The translations under genes were made by a program, and so were the position numbers. From Schistosoma haematobium (lineage: Eukaryota; Platyhelminthes; Trematoda; Strigeidida; Schistosomatidae), in the NCBI RefSeq assembly GCF_000699445.3, contig NC_067197.1, forward strand, positions 5,028,152 to 5,092,151: a stretch of DNA of 64,000 nt, given 5' to 3'. Under the pieces are notes generated by a model. It was not told the origin of the DNA. It did no database searches and saw only the letters and a list, made by a program, of their open reading frames with translations. Position 1 is the stretch's first letter, and each line of letters starts with the position of its first letter. Below, in pieces: positions 1 through 11,214 of this stretch.

Positions 1-911
1 CTTTATGCCCCTTCCGATGACATTTGCTGCAACGATGTTCTTTATATGGGCAAAACCTCTTATAGTGCCAACCTCCACATGCCCAGCATGGAGATGGTTT
101 GTCGCTGTTATTTTGAAAATTATGGGTACTGGAACCTTGAAAGACTTTTCTCTTGACTGCATTGACGTTATGGAAACAGTTACCGTTTTCTACCATTGAG
201 GTATCATGCTTTAAGTTTACTAACCTTTGGCACTCAGTAGTCACTTCTTGCAGGGTCATGTTAGGGCAGTGTTCGAGTTTGCTTAGGATTCTGGTTCGGA
301 TATCGGCATCTTCGGGTGAACGCAGGCTGCAGATAAATACTAAGCATTTAAACTGATCTTCAGACATGGACGACAATCTAAATCTCTCACATTCTCGGTT
401 CACAGTTCCTGCATGCTTCACCCAGTCATCTCCTGGTTCTTTCGTTAACTTTAAGCACTGGCAACGGATATTAAATAGAGATGATTGTTCTCCGAAGATT
501 TGGGATAGGGTTTTGACTGTATCATCAAAACTAAAATCTCGTGGGTTCTTCGGAAGAATGAAGTTGCTATAGCGTTCATGTTCCATAGTCCCAAGTTTTC
601 TAAGAAGTATTCTGACTTTTGAAGCATCATCCAGTTTGCAAAGATCAATATAAAACAAGTCTTCATACTTCCTAAACCACGACTCGAAAGTTACACCTGC
701 TACACCATCAAAATTAAATTCATGGATGGCGTTAATGACTGAATCAGTATGTGATACTTGAGATTCACTAGAAGCAGGGTTTTTCTCGGACAGGCAGAAT
801 TTCTGCATCAGGGTTTCCATGATTCTAATATGGGACTCTTCAAACCTTTTTTTCTTGACGCACCATATAAGCTTCTAATTGCTCCAAGGAAATATTCATT
901 GAAGTTTTCAT
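1..911 (-). pseudogene. gag: gag of a gypsy-like retrotransposon, partial, frameshifted
   Basis: Minus-strand translation gives a retroviral-type capsid region. It includes FNFDGVAGVTFESWFRKYED, then DDASKVRILLRKLG, then DDWVKHAGTVNRECERF and EDQFKCLVFICSLRSPEDA. It ends in a zinc knuckle CWACGGWHYKRFC and the start of a second (CSKCHRKGHK) at the window edge. Gag packages the element RNA in cytoplasmic particles. Start candidates are ATGs at 911 and 899. The A-run at 853-847 holds seven As where the frame needs six, so the N-terminus is out of frame with the rest. The frame continues past position 1, so the end is not seen. Confidence 0.7.
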
Positions 912-922
912 CCCCGTCGCCA
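909..922 (-). other. Primer binding site (tRNA 3' end complement)
   Basis: TGGCGACGGGGATG on the minus strand begins with TGG, the complement of a tRNA CCA end. It lies one base after the LTR end and overlaps the first in-frame ATG (911-909). The tRNA species cannot be named from this. Confidence 0.5.
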
Positions 923-923
923 C

Positions 924-1806
924 TGATAAGTCGTGTAGGTTGAACGCTATATACGATTCCTAAGCTATTCCGATAACCCGCAGTCTAGAACTACACAGCG
1001 ACTTGAACTCCAGAGAGAAGACACAAGAATGAGAGAAAGCACTTTATTCCAAGGTTCATTTTTGTACAGAAAATCATGGATATTTATAGATTTTGGCGTC
1101 TGTTAAATCAACATCATTTTACAGCCAATCCGATAACAACACATTATGCTACCGACCAATAGTAGCACGCCACGTTGGAATTCTAGAACGTTCCATCACA
1201 CTCTGATTGGCCAGGACTCTTCGGCTCCTTGTGGGCCTCTGGAGGCTCCGTTGAAGTTCTCCGGAAGCCGACCCAACACAGACGTTCTAGATTTCAGCGC
1301 TAACCAAAAATCGTATAGCAGCTCACGTACATTTGAGTTTAAACCCTTCCGTTTATTTATTTAACCGACATTTGTACATTAACAACTTATCTATACCATT
1401 GTACCTTTATTATTGTTGCACTTGTATGAATATGTATGCTTGATCATTGCTTACTGCCTACGCATCTATTCATTCTCCTAGTTTTACTATTAGTCACTTA
1501 ATTGATTCGATTATTCATTAATTTCCCTGTATATATATGTACATTTTAATCCTGTTCATTGACTCGCCGACTCTCTCATTCTACTAGCTCGCACACTCGC
1601 TTACCTGTTGGATTTTCGGCACTACTCTTTTATGCTTGTTTAGCGTACCTGTAATATTGATTATCTGTGTGTGTTCCTATAATAAACGTATTCAACACTT
1701 CGTATTCGTCTTCTGATTAATACACCGTTTGAGCGTTATCTAGCAACGGTTATCAAGACGAACTGTATATGAAATTTATGAATTATATTGAATACCGACC
1801 ACCACA
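924..1806 (-). repeat. Long terminal repeat of the gypsy-like element
   Basis: About 883 bp, starting TGTGGTGG and ending TTATCA on the minus strand (TG...CA ends). It sits directly before a primer-site-like TGG. An AATAAA signal lies at 1051-1040. The 1370-1770 part recurs in diverged form at 38690-39090. The outer end is the less certain boundary. Confidence 0.6.
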
Positions 1807-1944
1807 ATCGCCTTTACTCATGCTTTCATAAGCGAAAATAATTTTAAAAGAAGTATAAATTATTCGAACGTTTATTTATTTGTAGATTAAAGGTATATAA
1901 ATATCATGGAAGAGAATAATCAAAAGAATACATATGCTGGTTTT

Positions 1945-2035
1945 CACAATTGATTGATCACTGTGTAGTGATCAATGTCATGTCCTATCGATCAAGTTGC
2001 AATATGTTACAAGCTGATACTGTGTTGCGTGCTAC
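1945..2035 (+). repeat. Fragment related to the 26772-27356 inverted-repeat element
   Basis: It shares the motif gattgatcactg.gtgatcaatgtcatg and the following tcga...gttgcaat segment with the arms of the element at 26772-27248. Only about 90 bp are preserved. Confidence 0.45.
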
Positions 2036-2290
2036 TTATATTGTTATAACTAGTATATGACGTGAGTTAGGATTGTAATGTCTGGCAGCAGAATATGGGG
2101 AAAGATCAAGAAAGGAAGAGCAAGAACACAATTCAATTTGTATGAAAACGCATGAACAATGAAATGTGAGACAATGGATTCATGTTTGCAACAGGAACAG
2201 TCCAGTTTGATATGATGGATTGGTATTTTGCAAATTAACGATTTACCATATGGTTTTTCTCGTCTTCCAAGTAACTCTGTAATTTTATGC
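2025..2290 (+). repeat. Repeat family T copy (ataagtagtatatgac repeat)
   Basis: This is one of about eleven copies of an unclassified repeat of 200-350 bp. It begins with a short hairpin built on ctacttat...ataagtag. It runs through a cctggcagcagaa motif and a purine-rich stretch, and ends with a cattttgcaaatgaagtatt-like segment. There is no coding potential. Its family is unknown to me. Confidence 0.5.
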
Positions 2291-3155
2291 TACATACATT
2301 CGACTGGATTATGAAGACCTCTACATCTGAGGAGAAGCAGGGAATACGATGGATAGATTGCAAACAACTAGTTGATTTAGACTTCACAGGTGATATGGCT
2401 CTGCTATCCTATAGTTACTAACAAATGCAGATGGAGACAACTAGTGTGACAGTAGCCTCTGAAGCAGTACACCCCAACATACACTAAGGAAAAAGTAAGA
2501 TCCTCAAATACAACACAGAGAACATCAATCAAACAAATCACACTTGATGGAGAAATTCTGGAAGAGGTGGAAAAACTCACGTGTTTGGGAATCATCGTCG
2601 ATGAACAAGAAGGATCTGATGCAGATGTGAAGGTGAGGATTGGCAAAGCAAGGACAGCATCCCTACAGTTACAAAATATATGGAACTCAAAACAACTGTC
2701 TGTCAACGACTATCAAAGTCACAGTCTTCAATACGAACGTCAATACAGTTCTACTACCGCAACCGTCATCAAATATGTACAAGTATCCATAAATAGTTGT
2801 CTACTCAAGGTACTCAATGTCCGTTGATCAGACACCACCAACAACAGCATTCTGTGGGGAAGTACAAACCAACTTCCATCTCAAAAGGAAATTAGGAAAA
2901 GACGTTGGAAGCAGATACGACATACATTACGAAAATCACCAAAATGCATCACAAGGCAAACCCTAATCTGGAATCTTTAAGAGAAACGGAAAAGAGGAAG
3001 ACCGAAGAACACATTACGTTGGGAAATAGAATCAGATATGAAAAAGATAAATAGCAACTAGAAACAACTAAAAAAAGAATTGCTCAGGACAAAGATGAAT
3101 GGAGAATGCTGATGGGCAGCCTATGCTCTTCGACGAGGTGTAAGTAAATAAGCAA
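2290..3155 (+). pseudogene. SR2-like (RTE) LINE reverse transcriptase, 3' part, decayed
   Basis: It aligns by eye with the intact frame at 46851-47588. The order is DYEDLYI, a decayed DFADDLALLS-type catalytic motif, then LGIIVDEQEGSDADVKVRIGK, NIWNSKQL and [13 protein letters not shown], ending in a decayed end motif and gtaagtaaat. Many stops and frameshifts are present. Reverse transcriptase copies LINE RNA at a nicked target. This copy is dead. Confidence 0.75.
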
Positions 3156-3205
3156 TCATTTCATCATCCAGTCCCAAAATGAAAGTACCAAACAAAAAAA
3201 ACAAA

Positions 3206-3445
3206 TCAATATGTGCTCACTAGTGATTAGCTTTGTGAGGGAATTCTCGGAGTGACCAGTGGAGCTAATCCATGTCGGGTAGAGATAGGTATTTACCTCA
3301 GTACAATGGAAGATGGTCGCGTAGTTTTGTGGATTGGTTGATGTAAGACACTATCACCATTGGATGCCGGCTCAGTGGTCGGGTGGGTTAGGCGTTCGCG
3401 CGCGAGACCGAAGGTCCTGGGTCCGAATCCCGACAGCATGCTACT
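3206..3445 (+). mobile_element. tRNA-like hammerhead SINE, 3'-truncated
   Basis: The 5' half only. It starts gctcactagtgat and contains the A-box-like ggctcagtggtc and B-box-like gggtccgaatccc of a tRNA-type Pol III promoter. It stops right after the B box, so the ribozyme part is missing. Confidence 0.75.
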
Positions 3446-3819
3446 TTACTCATATGTAACGTCTGTTTTTTTTATTCATATCAATTAATTCAAGTTTTCA
3501 TAGTAGATTATTCATTTCCCTAACCCCTATCCCTCCCCCCCGCCAAAAAAGATCCAGCTAATTGTTCTCATACTTTGTTTCTTTAAATTGTTGATTAAAC
3601 ATAAACCAAAAAATACATAGTACATAGGAAACTTTCAATTGAAATGAACATTCTTTGAAATGGTATTATGAAAAATAATCATAATGATTTATTCAAATCC
3701 ATATATAGTAACTATGGAATATGAATTGAACAGTAAAAGTTGAATAGAATCAAGTTCATTATTATAACTATTGCTGTGAATGAAATTGTAACATCTAATT
3801 ATATATACTTGAAGTGTAC
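3446..3819. other. No feature seen
   Basis: AT-rich sequence with a short C run near 3530. No coding or repeat homology recognised. Confidence 0.5.
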
Positions 3820-3870
3820 GCTACTTATTTTTATCGACATAAGTAGTATGTAACATCAATCAGAAGGATG
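3820..3870 (+). repeat. Repeat family T, 5' hairpin fragment
   Basis: It has the hairpin start (acgctacttat...ataagtagtatgtaacatcaatcagaa) only. It is interrupted by the LINE fragment that follows. Confidence 0.4.
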
Positions 3871-4640
3871 CAGCTGGACGATCTAGATTTTGACGATGAT
3901 CTGGCTCTTCTATCACACATGCAACGACAAATGTAGGAGAAGACGACCAGTGTAGCAACAGCCTCAGTAGTAGTAGGTTTCAACATACACTAAGAGAAAA
4001 ACAAGATTCTCCGATACAACATAACATGCACCGATCAAATCACACGTGATGGATAAGCTTTGAAGGATGTAAAAACCTTTGCATTTCTGGGCAGCATGTG
4101 AAGGCGCGGATCATCAAAGCAAGAACAGTAGATCTACAACTAAAGAACATCTAGAATTCAAAATAATTATCAACCAACGACAAACTCTGAATTTCCGGTA
4201 CAAATGTCAAAACAGTTCTACTGTATGGGGTGAAAACTTAGAGAACTACGAAAGCCATCATCCAGAAGATACAAGTGTATATCAATAGTTTCTACACAAC
4301 ATACTTCGAATCCGCTGGTCAGACAATATCAGCGTCAATCACTACAGTGGGAGAGAACAAACTAGATCCCATTGGAGGAAGAAGTGCTGGAGTGGATAGG
4401 ACACACATTGAAGTAAGCTCCCAATTGAGTCTCATAACAAGCCCTCACTTAGAATCCTCAAGACCAAAGTAAAAGGGCAAGACTAAAGAACACATAACAT
4501 CGGAAAATGGAGACAGACAGGAGAAGAGTGAACAACAGTTGGACAGAAGTAGAATGGAAGGCGCAGGACAGAACGGGTTAGAGAATGCTTGTCTGCGGCC
4601 TATGCTTTATTGGAAGTAACAGGCGTAAGTAGGTAACATT
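3860..4640 (+). pseudogene. SR2-like LINE reverse transcriptase 3' part, decayed
   Basis: It starts at QLDDLDFDDDLALLS, where the catalytic xxDD box has changed. It continues through decayed EDVKTFAFLG, NSRT, the SDNISVNHYSGRE region and an NTLGNGDRQE-like end, and finishes with taacaggcgtaagtaggtaa. That last string is the shared 3' end of this family. Multiple frameshifts are present. Confidence 0.75.
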
Positions 4641-4870
4641 TATCAGAAATGGAATGCATGACAGCAGAAAGCTAAGAAGATTAAGTTGAAAAAAAGAGAA
4701 GGGGAAATAGAAATAACTTATGAATTGGGAGAATTATAGAGAATGTGAATGACAATTGGTGGAAGGTTTGCAAATGAAGTATTTAATGCATGGTTCTCAT
4801 ATTTTACCAAGATATTAAACAATAAATTGGTCATCCTTACCAAGTTTACGTTCACTACATATTCAGTGGG
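4640..4870 (+). repeat. Repeat family T copy
   Basis: It holds tggaatgcatgacagcagaa, a purine tract, and the end segment tttgcaaatgaagtatttaa followed by a tggttctcatattttac-like motif, as in 9330-9545. Confidence 0.5.
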
Positions 4871-5139
4871 TCATTAGCAATTTCAATGTAGAGTTTTTAA
4901 AATGCTGCATTACGTGGTGACTCTCTGAGTAGACTTTTTTATAATTACACACATATAATTCTGAATAATATCAACTATTTCAGACTTATAATTTCAGTCT
5001 TGCATTAAAGCATTTCAGATTATCTAATAGAGTGCTTTCATTGTAAATCAATAAAGATAAGTAATACATTGTAAAATGTATCATCTCAATCCAGTTAAGA
5101 GAATCAAGTGGATAGAATGAGTGTAAATATTATTGGGTA

Positions 5140-5560
5140 ACATTGTTTGAGGCGGCCAAACCAAAACGTAGCATCAATGCTTAAAGTCACTAACTTCTAG
5201 TCTGAGCCATGTTGGTAGATGCAGACTACTTTGTTGGGGTCCGCGTGACTATCGTAACCAATACTTGGAGACTCTTGGTGACATGGCTCAGAATCGATCA
5301 CAATGGCGTCGGTGTATACACTCTCTGTCTTCCCTTAAACTAAGAGATCAAAATCGCTTCATATCTTTCTTTCTACGAACTAATTCTTTCTTCCTGTACT
5401 ATATCCTTATATGCAATCTTTCTTTTATATATTACCACCTCTGCATTAACTACTTTTATGAATCCGGTGTCCATCTTGTTGTGTTAATGCAGTATGGCAA
5501 CTTGGACCGATGCATATATATGCCTGGTCCTTCGTTGTAGCTGACTAGGTAATATGGTAC
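5140..5560. repeat. Repeat family U copy (gactactt.gttgggatccgcg repeat)
   Basis: It matches 61990-62370 in the same orientation and 7820-8110 and 17550-17720 in the opposite one. Shared landmarks are gcagacta...gttggg.tccgcg, tggctcaaaatg, and gcatccactctttgtgttct-like and tatggcgactcgaact-like segments. No protein is recognised. Class unknown. Confidence 0.5.
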
Positions 5561-6095
5561 TATTGTTGAAAATGTGAATTATTCACCGATTTACACATCT
5601 TATGTTATTTAGTCAAATATAATTTAAACCATCTCATAATTGTATATTTAGTTACCTAGTTTATACTAATCAATTTCAAGACATCTGAATGAATTTGAGT
5701 AACTACACTTCAAACTCGTCTGATGTATCGACAAATATTCCACTTTAAATTGTTGTCTTCAAAGCACACCGTCATCATGCTAAGCAAATAGTTAAATAAC
5801 AAGTCTGAAAAGTTTTTTCATTCTGTTCATTCCATCATTTATTCATTAATAAGCATTAGTATCCGTCTAGCGACTGTCATTAATTTAAGTGAAGAAATGG
5901 ATGATAAGTAAAACAATTTTACCAAAGGAATCTCTCTAATTCAACCGCTTAGAAAGTTCTACTAGCAGCCATAAATAGGTTTTATGGATAAAATCTATTA
6001 CCTTAAAGTGCCTGAACTAATATGTTTGGTAATTTTGTATAGTGATAAATTATTTTAGCAGATAATATGTTTGACATCAGATTCATTATTTTTTG
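5561..6095. other. No feature seen
   Basis: AT-rich. Nothing recognised. Confidence 0.45.
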
Positions 6096-6099
6096 ATTG

Positions 6100-6175
6100 A
6101 GATCATGAATCGATCGATGTTAGACTACCACAGAGAACTTATAAACACTGAATGGCCATTTCGTCCTGATGAGAT
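6100..6175 (-). repeat. Hammerhead SINE 3' fragment
   Basis: The segment gaatggccatttcgtcctga is the reverse complement of the ribozyme region of the SINE. A gatcatgaatcgat tail motif precedes it. Confidence 0.45.
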
Positions 6176-6369
6176 CTTTTTCAGCCAGAGAGGCGTTGTG
6201 GACTCTAGAAGAAATGAAACCAATGTAACTTGACATTCCTCAATAGTATCAATATATCAACTTATTTGATAGCTCTCATGAAACTAAAGTCCTATTTGGG
6301 TCTCTTCAAGTTGATGAACCTAAATCTCAGAGTTGATGTTTACTCCATTTCTGATTATAATCCTTGTGA

Positions 6370-6470
6370 ATTTTAGGACAAAATTGAAGCTATTCTCACA
6401 GGATGCACGTATGCCAAAAGAAACTGATCAATTATAGCCCTAAGAACACCATTGGGAATATCTAAACAGC
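6370..6470 (+). repeat. Smalpha-type element, 3' fragment
   Basis: It shares gcac.tacgccaa.agaaactgatcaatt and aacaccattgggaa with the end of the Smalpha-type copy at 37085-37360. Confidence 0.4.
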
Positions 6471-6589
6471 CAATGAAAATGAAATAGGAACTTTTCTTTC
6501 AAGATTAGCAATTTACATTTATTAACTTATTACACTCGGATTAAGTGAAACCTATTGAACCCAAGCCGAACAGAAAAGGCTATAATCGA

Positions 6590-7005
6590 AAAAGATGCTG
6601 ATATACTCTGGTCACGAAGAAGAAAATGATCCACACAGTCACAGAGTTGTTCTGATGTTGTCCAAAGAAGCACAAAATGCACTTATTGGATGGGAATCTC
6701 ATGGATCCAAAATCAAAGAATCATTCAAAACAAAGAAGGAGGGAAACACAATGAATATTTTCCAGTGTTAAGCACCCACCAATGATAAGAACGGCGACGA
6801 TAAAAATTAGTTTTACGACAGGCTTCAATCAATCATAGCGAAGTGTTCAGGAAAGGATCCAACCACCCTGATGGGAGGCCTGAACACCAAAGTCAGAATA
6901 GACAACACCGGGTATCAAAATATCATGGGACGACATGGACAGACTGGGAGAAAGGAACGAGGACCCTAGGCAGGATTCAAGAAAGGAAGAACGAGAAGAC
7001 AGTGT
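6590..7005 (+). pseudogene. LINE apurinic-type endonuclease fragment (SR2-like)
   Basis: Translation gives HSHRVVLMLSKEAQNALIGW, a one-base interruption, then MNIFQCYAPTND-type sequence, FYDRLQSIIAKCS and TLMGGLNTKVRIDNTGY. The last is the DxNAK motif of the exonuclease-endonuclease-phosphatase fold; the catalytic Asp is changed to Gly in GGLNTK. The endonuclease nicks target DNA for LINE insertion. Stops and frameshifts make this a relic. Its continuation is at 7540-7730, beyond an insertion. Confidence 0.7.
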
Positions 7006-7540
7006 GATGACTAATCGTTAATTGTTATAACTGTGTCGCCAACTTTTATGTCTAGTCGTCGCTGACTGTTATGTCTGAATCACTTATTACTTATACTTGT
7101 AAAACAAGGAACCACTGCAATTCCTACAACGCAAAGTAAGAACACCAAAACTAGTACAAGCGAAGATTTATTAAACCCAAGACATGACGACAAACCTAGT
7201 CGAAAATACACTCATTTATACATTGATTGTACATTCATTTTGATTATTAATTAGGATGAAATCCCATATACAAAAAGTACTTAGAGTCATAACAACATCA
7301 CATGCTACATGTCATGCCGAGTGTAGTTCATGTTAATTTAATACATGAATATCGTAACTTGAATAAATATCCCACCTGAATAAACTAATATTATACCAAC
7401 TAAAATACCACATTAGGAAGCAAAACAAAACTACAATGAGTAATTAGCACATTGGATATAAAAGGAAGTAATGCTGTACAAAAATCGCAACAAGTAAAAT
7501 AATGTAATTTTGCTTTTTCATTTCATCATATCAGACAACA
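7006..7540. mobile_element. Unclassified insertion inside the LINE fragment
   Basis: About 530 bp starting tgtgatgactaatcg separates two collinear pieces of the same LINE, so it is a later insertion. The TG start and lack of coding suggest a solo LTR, but I cannot fix the right edge or a target duplication. Confidence 0.35.
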
Positions 7541-7730
7541 ATTAACAACAGCTTAACAAGAGCACAGAAAGTCATGGCATAAGTCGAATACACAGAACCA
7601 AACAATCAAGTGAAGAAGAGCATTAGAGCTGACAAACAGAAATCCATAGAAGATCTATCAAAGACAATGGAAAAAGCTGCAAGTGAAAAAATATGACAAC
7701 TGTATGAGACTACGAAGTAAGTAAGTAGAT
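7540..7730 (+). pseudogene. SR2-like LINE fragment, linker after endonuclease
   Basis: Decayed translation EHRKSWHKSNTQNQ, then an ADKQKS.EDLSKTMEKAA-like stretch and YDNCMRLRS. This matches the Lys-rich linker between endonuclease and reverse transcriptase in SR2-type elements. It lies 3' of the 6590-7005 fragment in the same orientation. Confidence 0.5.
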
Positions 7731-7789
7731 ATGAAAGTTCATAATGTAAGCAATTAAACTTCAACCATCTTCAAATAAACCTTATAATA

Positions 7790-8280
7790 ATTGCTTACTT
7801 ACGCCTGTTACTCTTCGTGGAGGAGCATAGTCAGTCAGTAACAAAGTAGAACTTCGTACGTACGTACATCAGTTCGAGTTGCCATACCACATTAGCACAG
7901 AGATGCAGTTGTCGACTCAAATTACGTAGTGGTAGAGTTAGTAAGAGTATAAGCAGTGATCGGAAAGATTAGGGTTTGAAGATTTTATTCAAGGAGTATA
8001 ATACAGTAACATAAATGTGGAAAGAAAATAAGGGACAAGAAGAATTCAGAAGATTGGAATTTGTGGAAGCACAAAGAGTGGATGCATAGTCCGCACACCA
8101 GCACTCTCCATGCACTTGTAGCTCTTCTAGAGTTACTGCCGGTCCCAAGCCCGGGTAAAGGAAGAGGATTGGGCATGGGCTTAGCCACCCCATCCCGTAG
8201 AAAACTAATTCTCTGGAAAAAAACGCTAACCAAAAAACGAAAATAATTCAAACGATTTAAACTTTGCCCTGAGAGTTAGG
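7790..8280. repeat. Composite: SR2 3' tail joined to family U and a LINE 5' segment
   Basis: 7790-7822 is the reverse complement of the SR2 end (tacttacgcctgttactctt). 7823-8110 is family U, starting gtcagtcagtaacaaagtag with a (cgta) tract. 8117-8280 has gtagctcttctagagttact, ccggtcccaa..ccgggtaaa and tttaaactttgccctgagag. The last part is shared with 10800-10960, where it runs into reverse transcriptase. Confidence 0.5.
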
Positions 8281-8760
8281 AGGTCTTCATTTAGAATAAT
8301 TATGACGTCTCATAGTGAAAGTCAAGTTCCTTTATAATAATGATTATCATAAAATGTAGTAACATTTATACACTAAATTGTTCTATAAACATGTACTGAT
8401 TAACTTGTAAAGATCAGTAACAATAATATGAGATAATATATGACCTTTTAAAAATCGATTGAATAAACACCTACAACTTATAAAAGCCATAAACATAACC
8501 AATAAACCAGTACAATGTTAAAAAGGAACAAGTTTCAACATGAAAATATTATACAAGTTTTAGTAATTTCATGGAATATGTTTACTTCTCTTTTTTTAAT
8601 GAATCACTTAGTAACTATACAAATTAATTATTTAACTATCAAGAAAAAGACGTATAACTCAGATTTAAGAAACTTGAAACATGAAAATAAGTAGAATTGT
8701 GGTGTTTACTACTGATGTTAATCGATATAAATAATATGTATCATTAATAGAAAGTGAAAT
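8281..8760. other. AT-rich stretch; family T start at 8700-8760
   Basis: Nothing is recognised, apart from a short family T hairpin start (gtggtgtttactactgatg ... aataatatgtatcattaat) at the end. Confidence 0.4.
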
Positions 8761-8799
8761 ATCCGACTATGTAGAGCTGAAGGTCTCATATGAGGCTGA

Positions 8800-9320
8800 A
8801 GGTTCGCCATTGGTATTGTGGATGGTTCAGCATTGCTTTGGCAATTTTTGCTGACTGTTCATGCAAAAAATTGGTTTGCTGGTTAACCGATTTCATTCAT
8901 ACTGGTGGTTTCCTTTCAGTGTTCCCTAGGGCCATTGTCATTGGGACATTGTAAAGCATGTCATCATTGCTAACATTGACGAGTTTGACTGTCATGTAAG
9001 CGGGATAGGTCAACTTTGGCCTGTTCGTGCTGTGCATAATTGATTCACGCGATCATTGATCGGAAAAACTGTACATGTAATGTGAATGTGTATATGAATG
9101 GTGTGAATGGTCCACCAGGGTGCATGGTACCTGTGTGGTTGTACCACAGGATTGAGCTGTACTATTCAGTTTGTAGCGTTAAAGTCTATACGTGGTCTGG
9201 TTCTCCTGTCAAACGGGATTGAGCTGTACTGTTGGGTTTGTCACGTGAAAGTCCCTATGGTGTCTGGCTCTCCCGAAAACCAATGTAAAATTACCCTGGC
9301 CCACAAGGGTATATTATATA
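8800..9320. repeat. GC-richer unclassified block with a 67-bp tandem duplication
   Basis: It is noticeably more G+T rich than its surroundings. Two units starting ggattgagctgtact at 9149 and 9216 (period 67) continue through gtttgt.gcgt.aaagtc and ggtctggttctcc-like sequence. No long reading frame and no recognised family. Confidence 0.45.
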
Positions 9321-9329
9321 ACTAACTGT

Positions 9330-9545
9330 AAAATAACTGATAGTAGAAAGTTAAGATCAAAGTAAAGAGAATGAGAACAAAGAATGATTGGTATGGAAAT
9401 GAAGGAACAGTGAAGTCCAAGATAATTGATTGACATTTTGCTAATGAAGTATTTATTTTATGGTTCTTAGATTTTACTAAGATGCTTTGTAATTTTATAT
9501 TTTAATATGTTCGATTGTCCTTACTTGTGTTCTCTTTCACTACAT
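9330..9545 (+). repeat. Repeat family T copy
   Basis: It has gatagtagaaagttaagatc, a purine tract, acattttgctaatgaagtat and atggttcttagattttacta, matching 4640-4870. Confidence 0.5.
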
Positions 9546-9569
9546 AATGAAATACTAAATATTAGTCAT

Positions 9570-9983
9570 CAGAACTACAAAAGCCATCATCCAGAACATA
9601 CAAGTGTTTATTAACACTTGTTTACGCAAAGTACTTCGGATCCGTTGGCCAGACACTATCAACAACAACCTACTATGGGAGAGAACAAATCAGATCCCAG
9701 CAGAGGAAAAAATCAGGAAGAAGTGGTGGAAATGGATATGACATACATTGAGGAAAGCACCCAATTACGTTACAAGGTAAGCCCTCACTTGAAGTCTTCA
9801 AAGCCAAAGGAGAATAGGAAAACCAAAGAACACATTACATCGAGAAATGGAGACAGACGTGAGAAGAATGAACAACACTTGGATAGAAGTAGAAAGGAAG
9901 GCCCAGGACAGAGTGGGTTGGAGAATGCTTGTCGATGGACTATGTTCCATTGTAAGTAACAAGCGTAAGTAAGTAAGTCTTCA
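9570..9983 (+). pseudogene. SR2-like LINE 3' end, decayed
   Basis: It encodes a decayed version of the C-terminus: [21 protein letters not shown], then an [19 protein letters not shown] stretch, then [18 protein letters not shown] sequence. It ends agtaacaagcgtaagtaagtaag, the family tail. 5'-truncated and frameshifted. Confidence 0.75.
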
Positions 9984-10234
9984 GATCGTACTGATGTGAA
10001 TGACATTAACCATTTAAATTACAATTCGTTTATGTTTGATAACTTTTCATAATAGTCCATATCTCATATATAAAATCATTAATTAGTTATAATTCCTATA
10101 CTTAATCTATTTTTACAAGCATCAAATACGTTTGGATGATGTTTCATTTGAAATATACACTGAATAGATCACAATCGAGTATTTTAAAAAATAGATCGTA
10201 CTCTAGATAATGACTTTGACATTAACCTTTTACT

Positions 10235-10960
10235 TTACTTACGCCTGTTACTCCTCGTGAAGGAACATAGGCCGCTCACCAGCATTCGCCATCCATCCCT
10301 GCTCAGGGCAATCTCTCCCAGCTCCTTCCTGTTGTTATTCATCCTTTTCATTTCTGCTTCTATTTTCCGACGAATTGTATTCTTTTGCCTTCTTTTCCGC
10401 TTCCCAAGTTAGGGCTTACCTCGTGATGCAGTTTGATGATTTGCGTAATGTATGTCCTATCCATTTCCATTGTCTTTTCCTAATTTCCTCTTCAGTTGGA
10501 AGCTGGTTTGTTCTCTCAAACAGAAGGCTGTTGCTAATGGTATCGGGCCAATGGATGTTGAGTACCTTGCGTGTATGTTGAGGCCTACTGATGCACAAAC
10601 CGCTGCTACACTGGCTGTCTTTATCTGTATTTGTTCGTGTGTATGCGATAGGGCGGCTAGGTCATCTGCGAAGTCCAAGTCGTCTAATTGGTTCTGAGCT
10701 GTCCATTGTATTCCATGTTTTCCCTCAGATGTCGAGGTCTTCATAATCCAGTCGACCACCAGAAGAAAGAGGAAGGGATAGAGTAGACAGCCTTGTTCTA
10801 ACTCCCAGGGCAGAGTTTAAATGGTTCGAATTATTTTTTTGGTTAGCCTTTTTTAGCGAGTTAGTTTTCTACGGGATTGGGTGGCTAACCCCATGCCCAA
10901 CTCTCTTCTTTTACCCGCGCTAAGGGACCGGCAATAACTCTATAAGAGCTACAGACGGAG
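10235..10960 (-). pseudogene. SR2-like LINE, rearranged 5' segment plus reverse transcriptase
   Basis: In minus order it has the gtagctctt..agagttattg segment (10960-10800), then a degraded QGCLLSP-type box. Next come VVDWIMKTSTSEGKHGIQW and [19 protein letters not shown], with the FADD catalytic box intact. A deletion follows, from after [11 protein letters not shown] to [13 protein letters not shown] sequence. The end has ERTNQ and GKDNGNG in shifted frame and a gcgtaagtaaagtaa tail. Much sequence between endonuclease and reverse transcriptase is missing. Confidence 0.72.
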
Positions 10961-11214
10961 TTTTTGACATTAAGAAGGTAATGTTTTTGAGAAAAGTGTA
11001 ATGTTAAATTCACTTAGCATTATTGTTTACTTGAATCTTCCCATTAATGTTTAAGAATACAATTGATCAATCTCTTATTGGCATATATGCGTACTGTGTG
11101 TATCACTTCGATATTGCCTTAATTCAAATGTATTATAAGCAAAGATAGATATTGTCATCTAGTGAGGTCATGAATGCATACTACTAAAAAATAGCATATG
11201 TTATAACTTGTGAC

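Larger units (their letters stand above)
1..1806 (-). mobile_element. Ty3/gypsy-like LTR retrotransposon, 5' part (LTR, primer site, gag)
   Basis: In minus-strand order this is an LTR (1806 to 924), a primer binding site starting TGGCGACGG (922 to 909), and a gag reading frame running off the left edge of the window. It lies about 13 kb downstream of the DLGAP-like stop. The pol region would lie to the left of position 1. Confidence 0.75.

Noticed and set aside
3360..3440. tRNA gene-like sequences with A and B boxes (here and in many other places)
   Set aside because: They lack a foldable anticodon arm and acceptor stem and are parts of the SINE; I call no functional tRNA gene.
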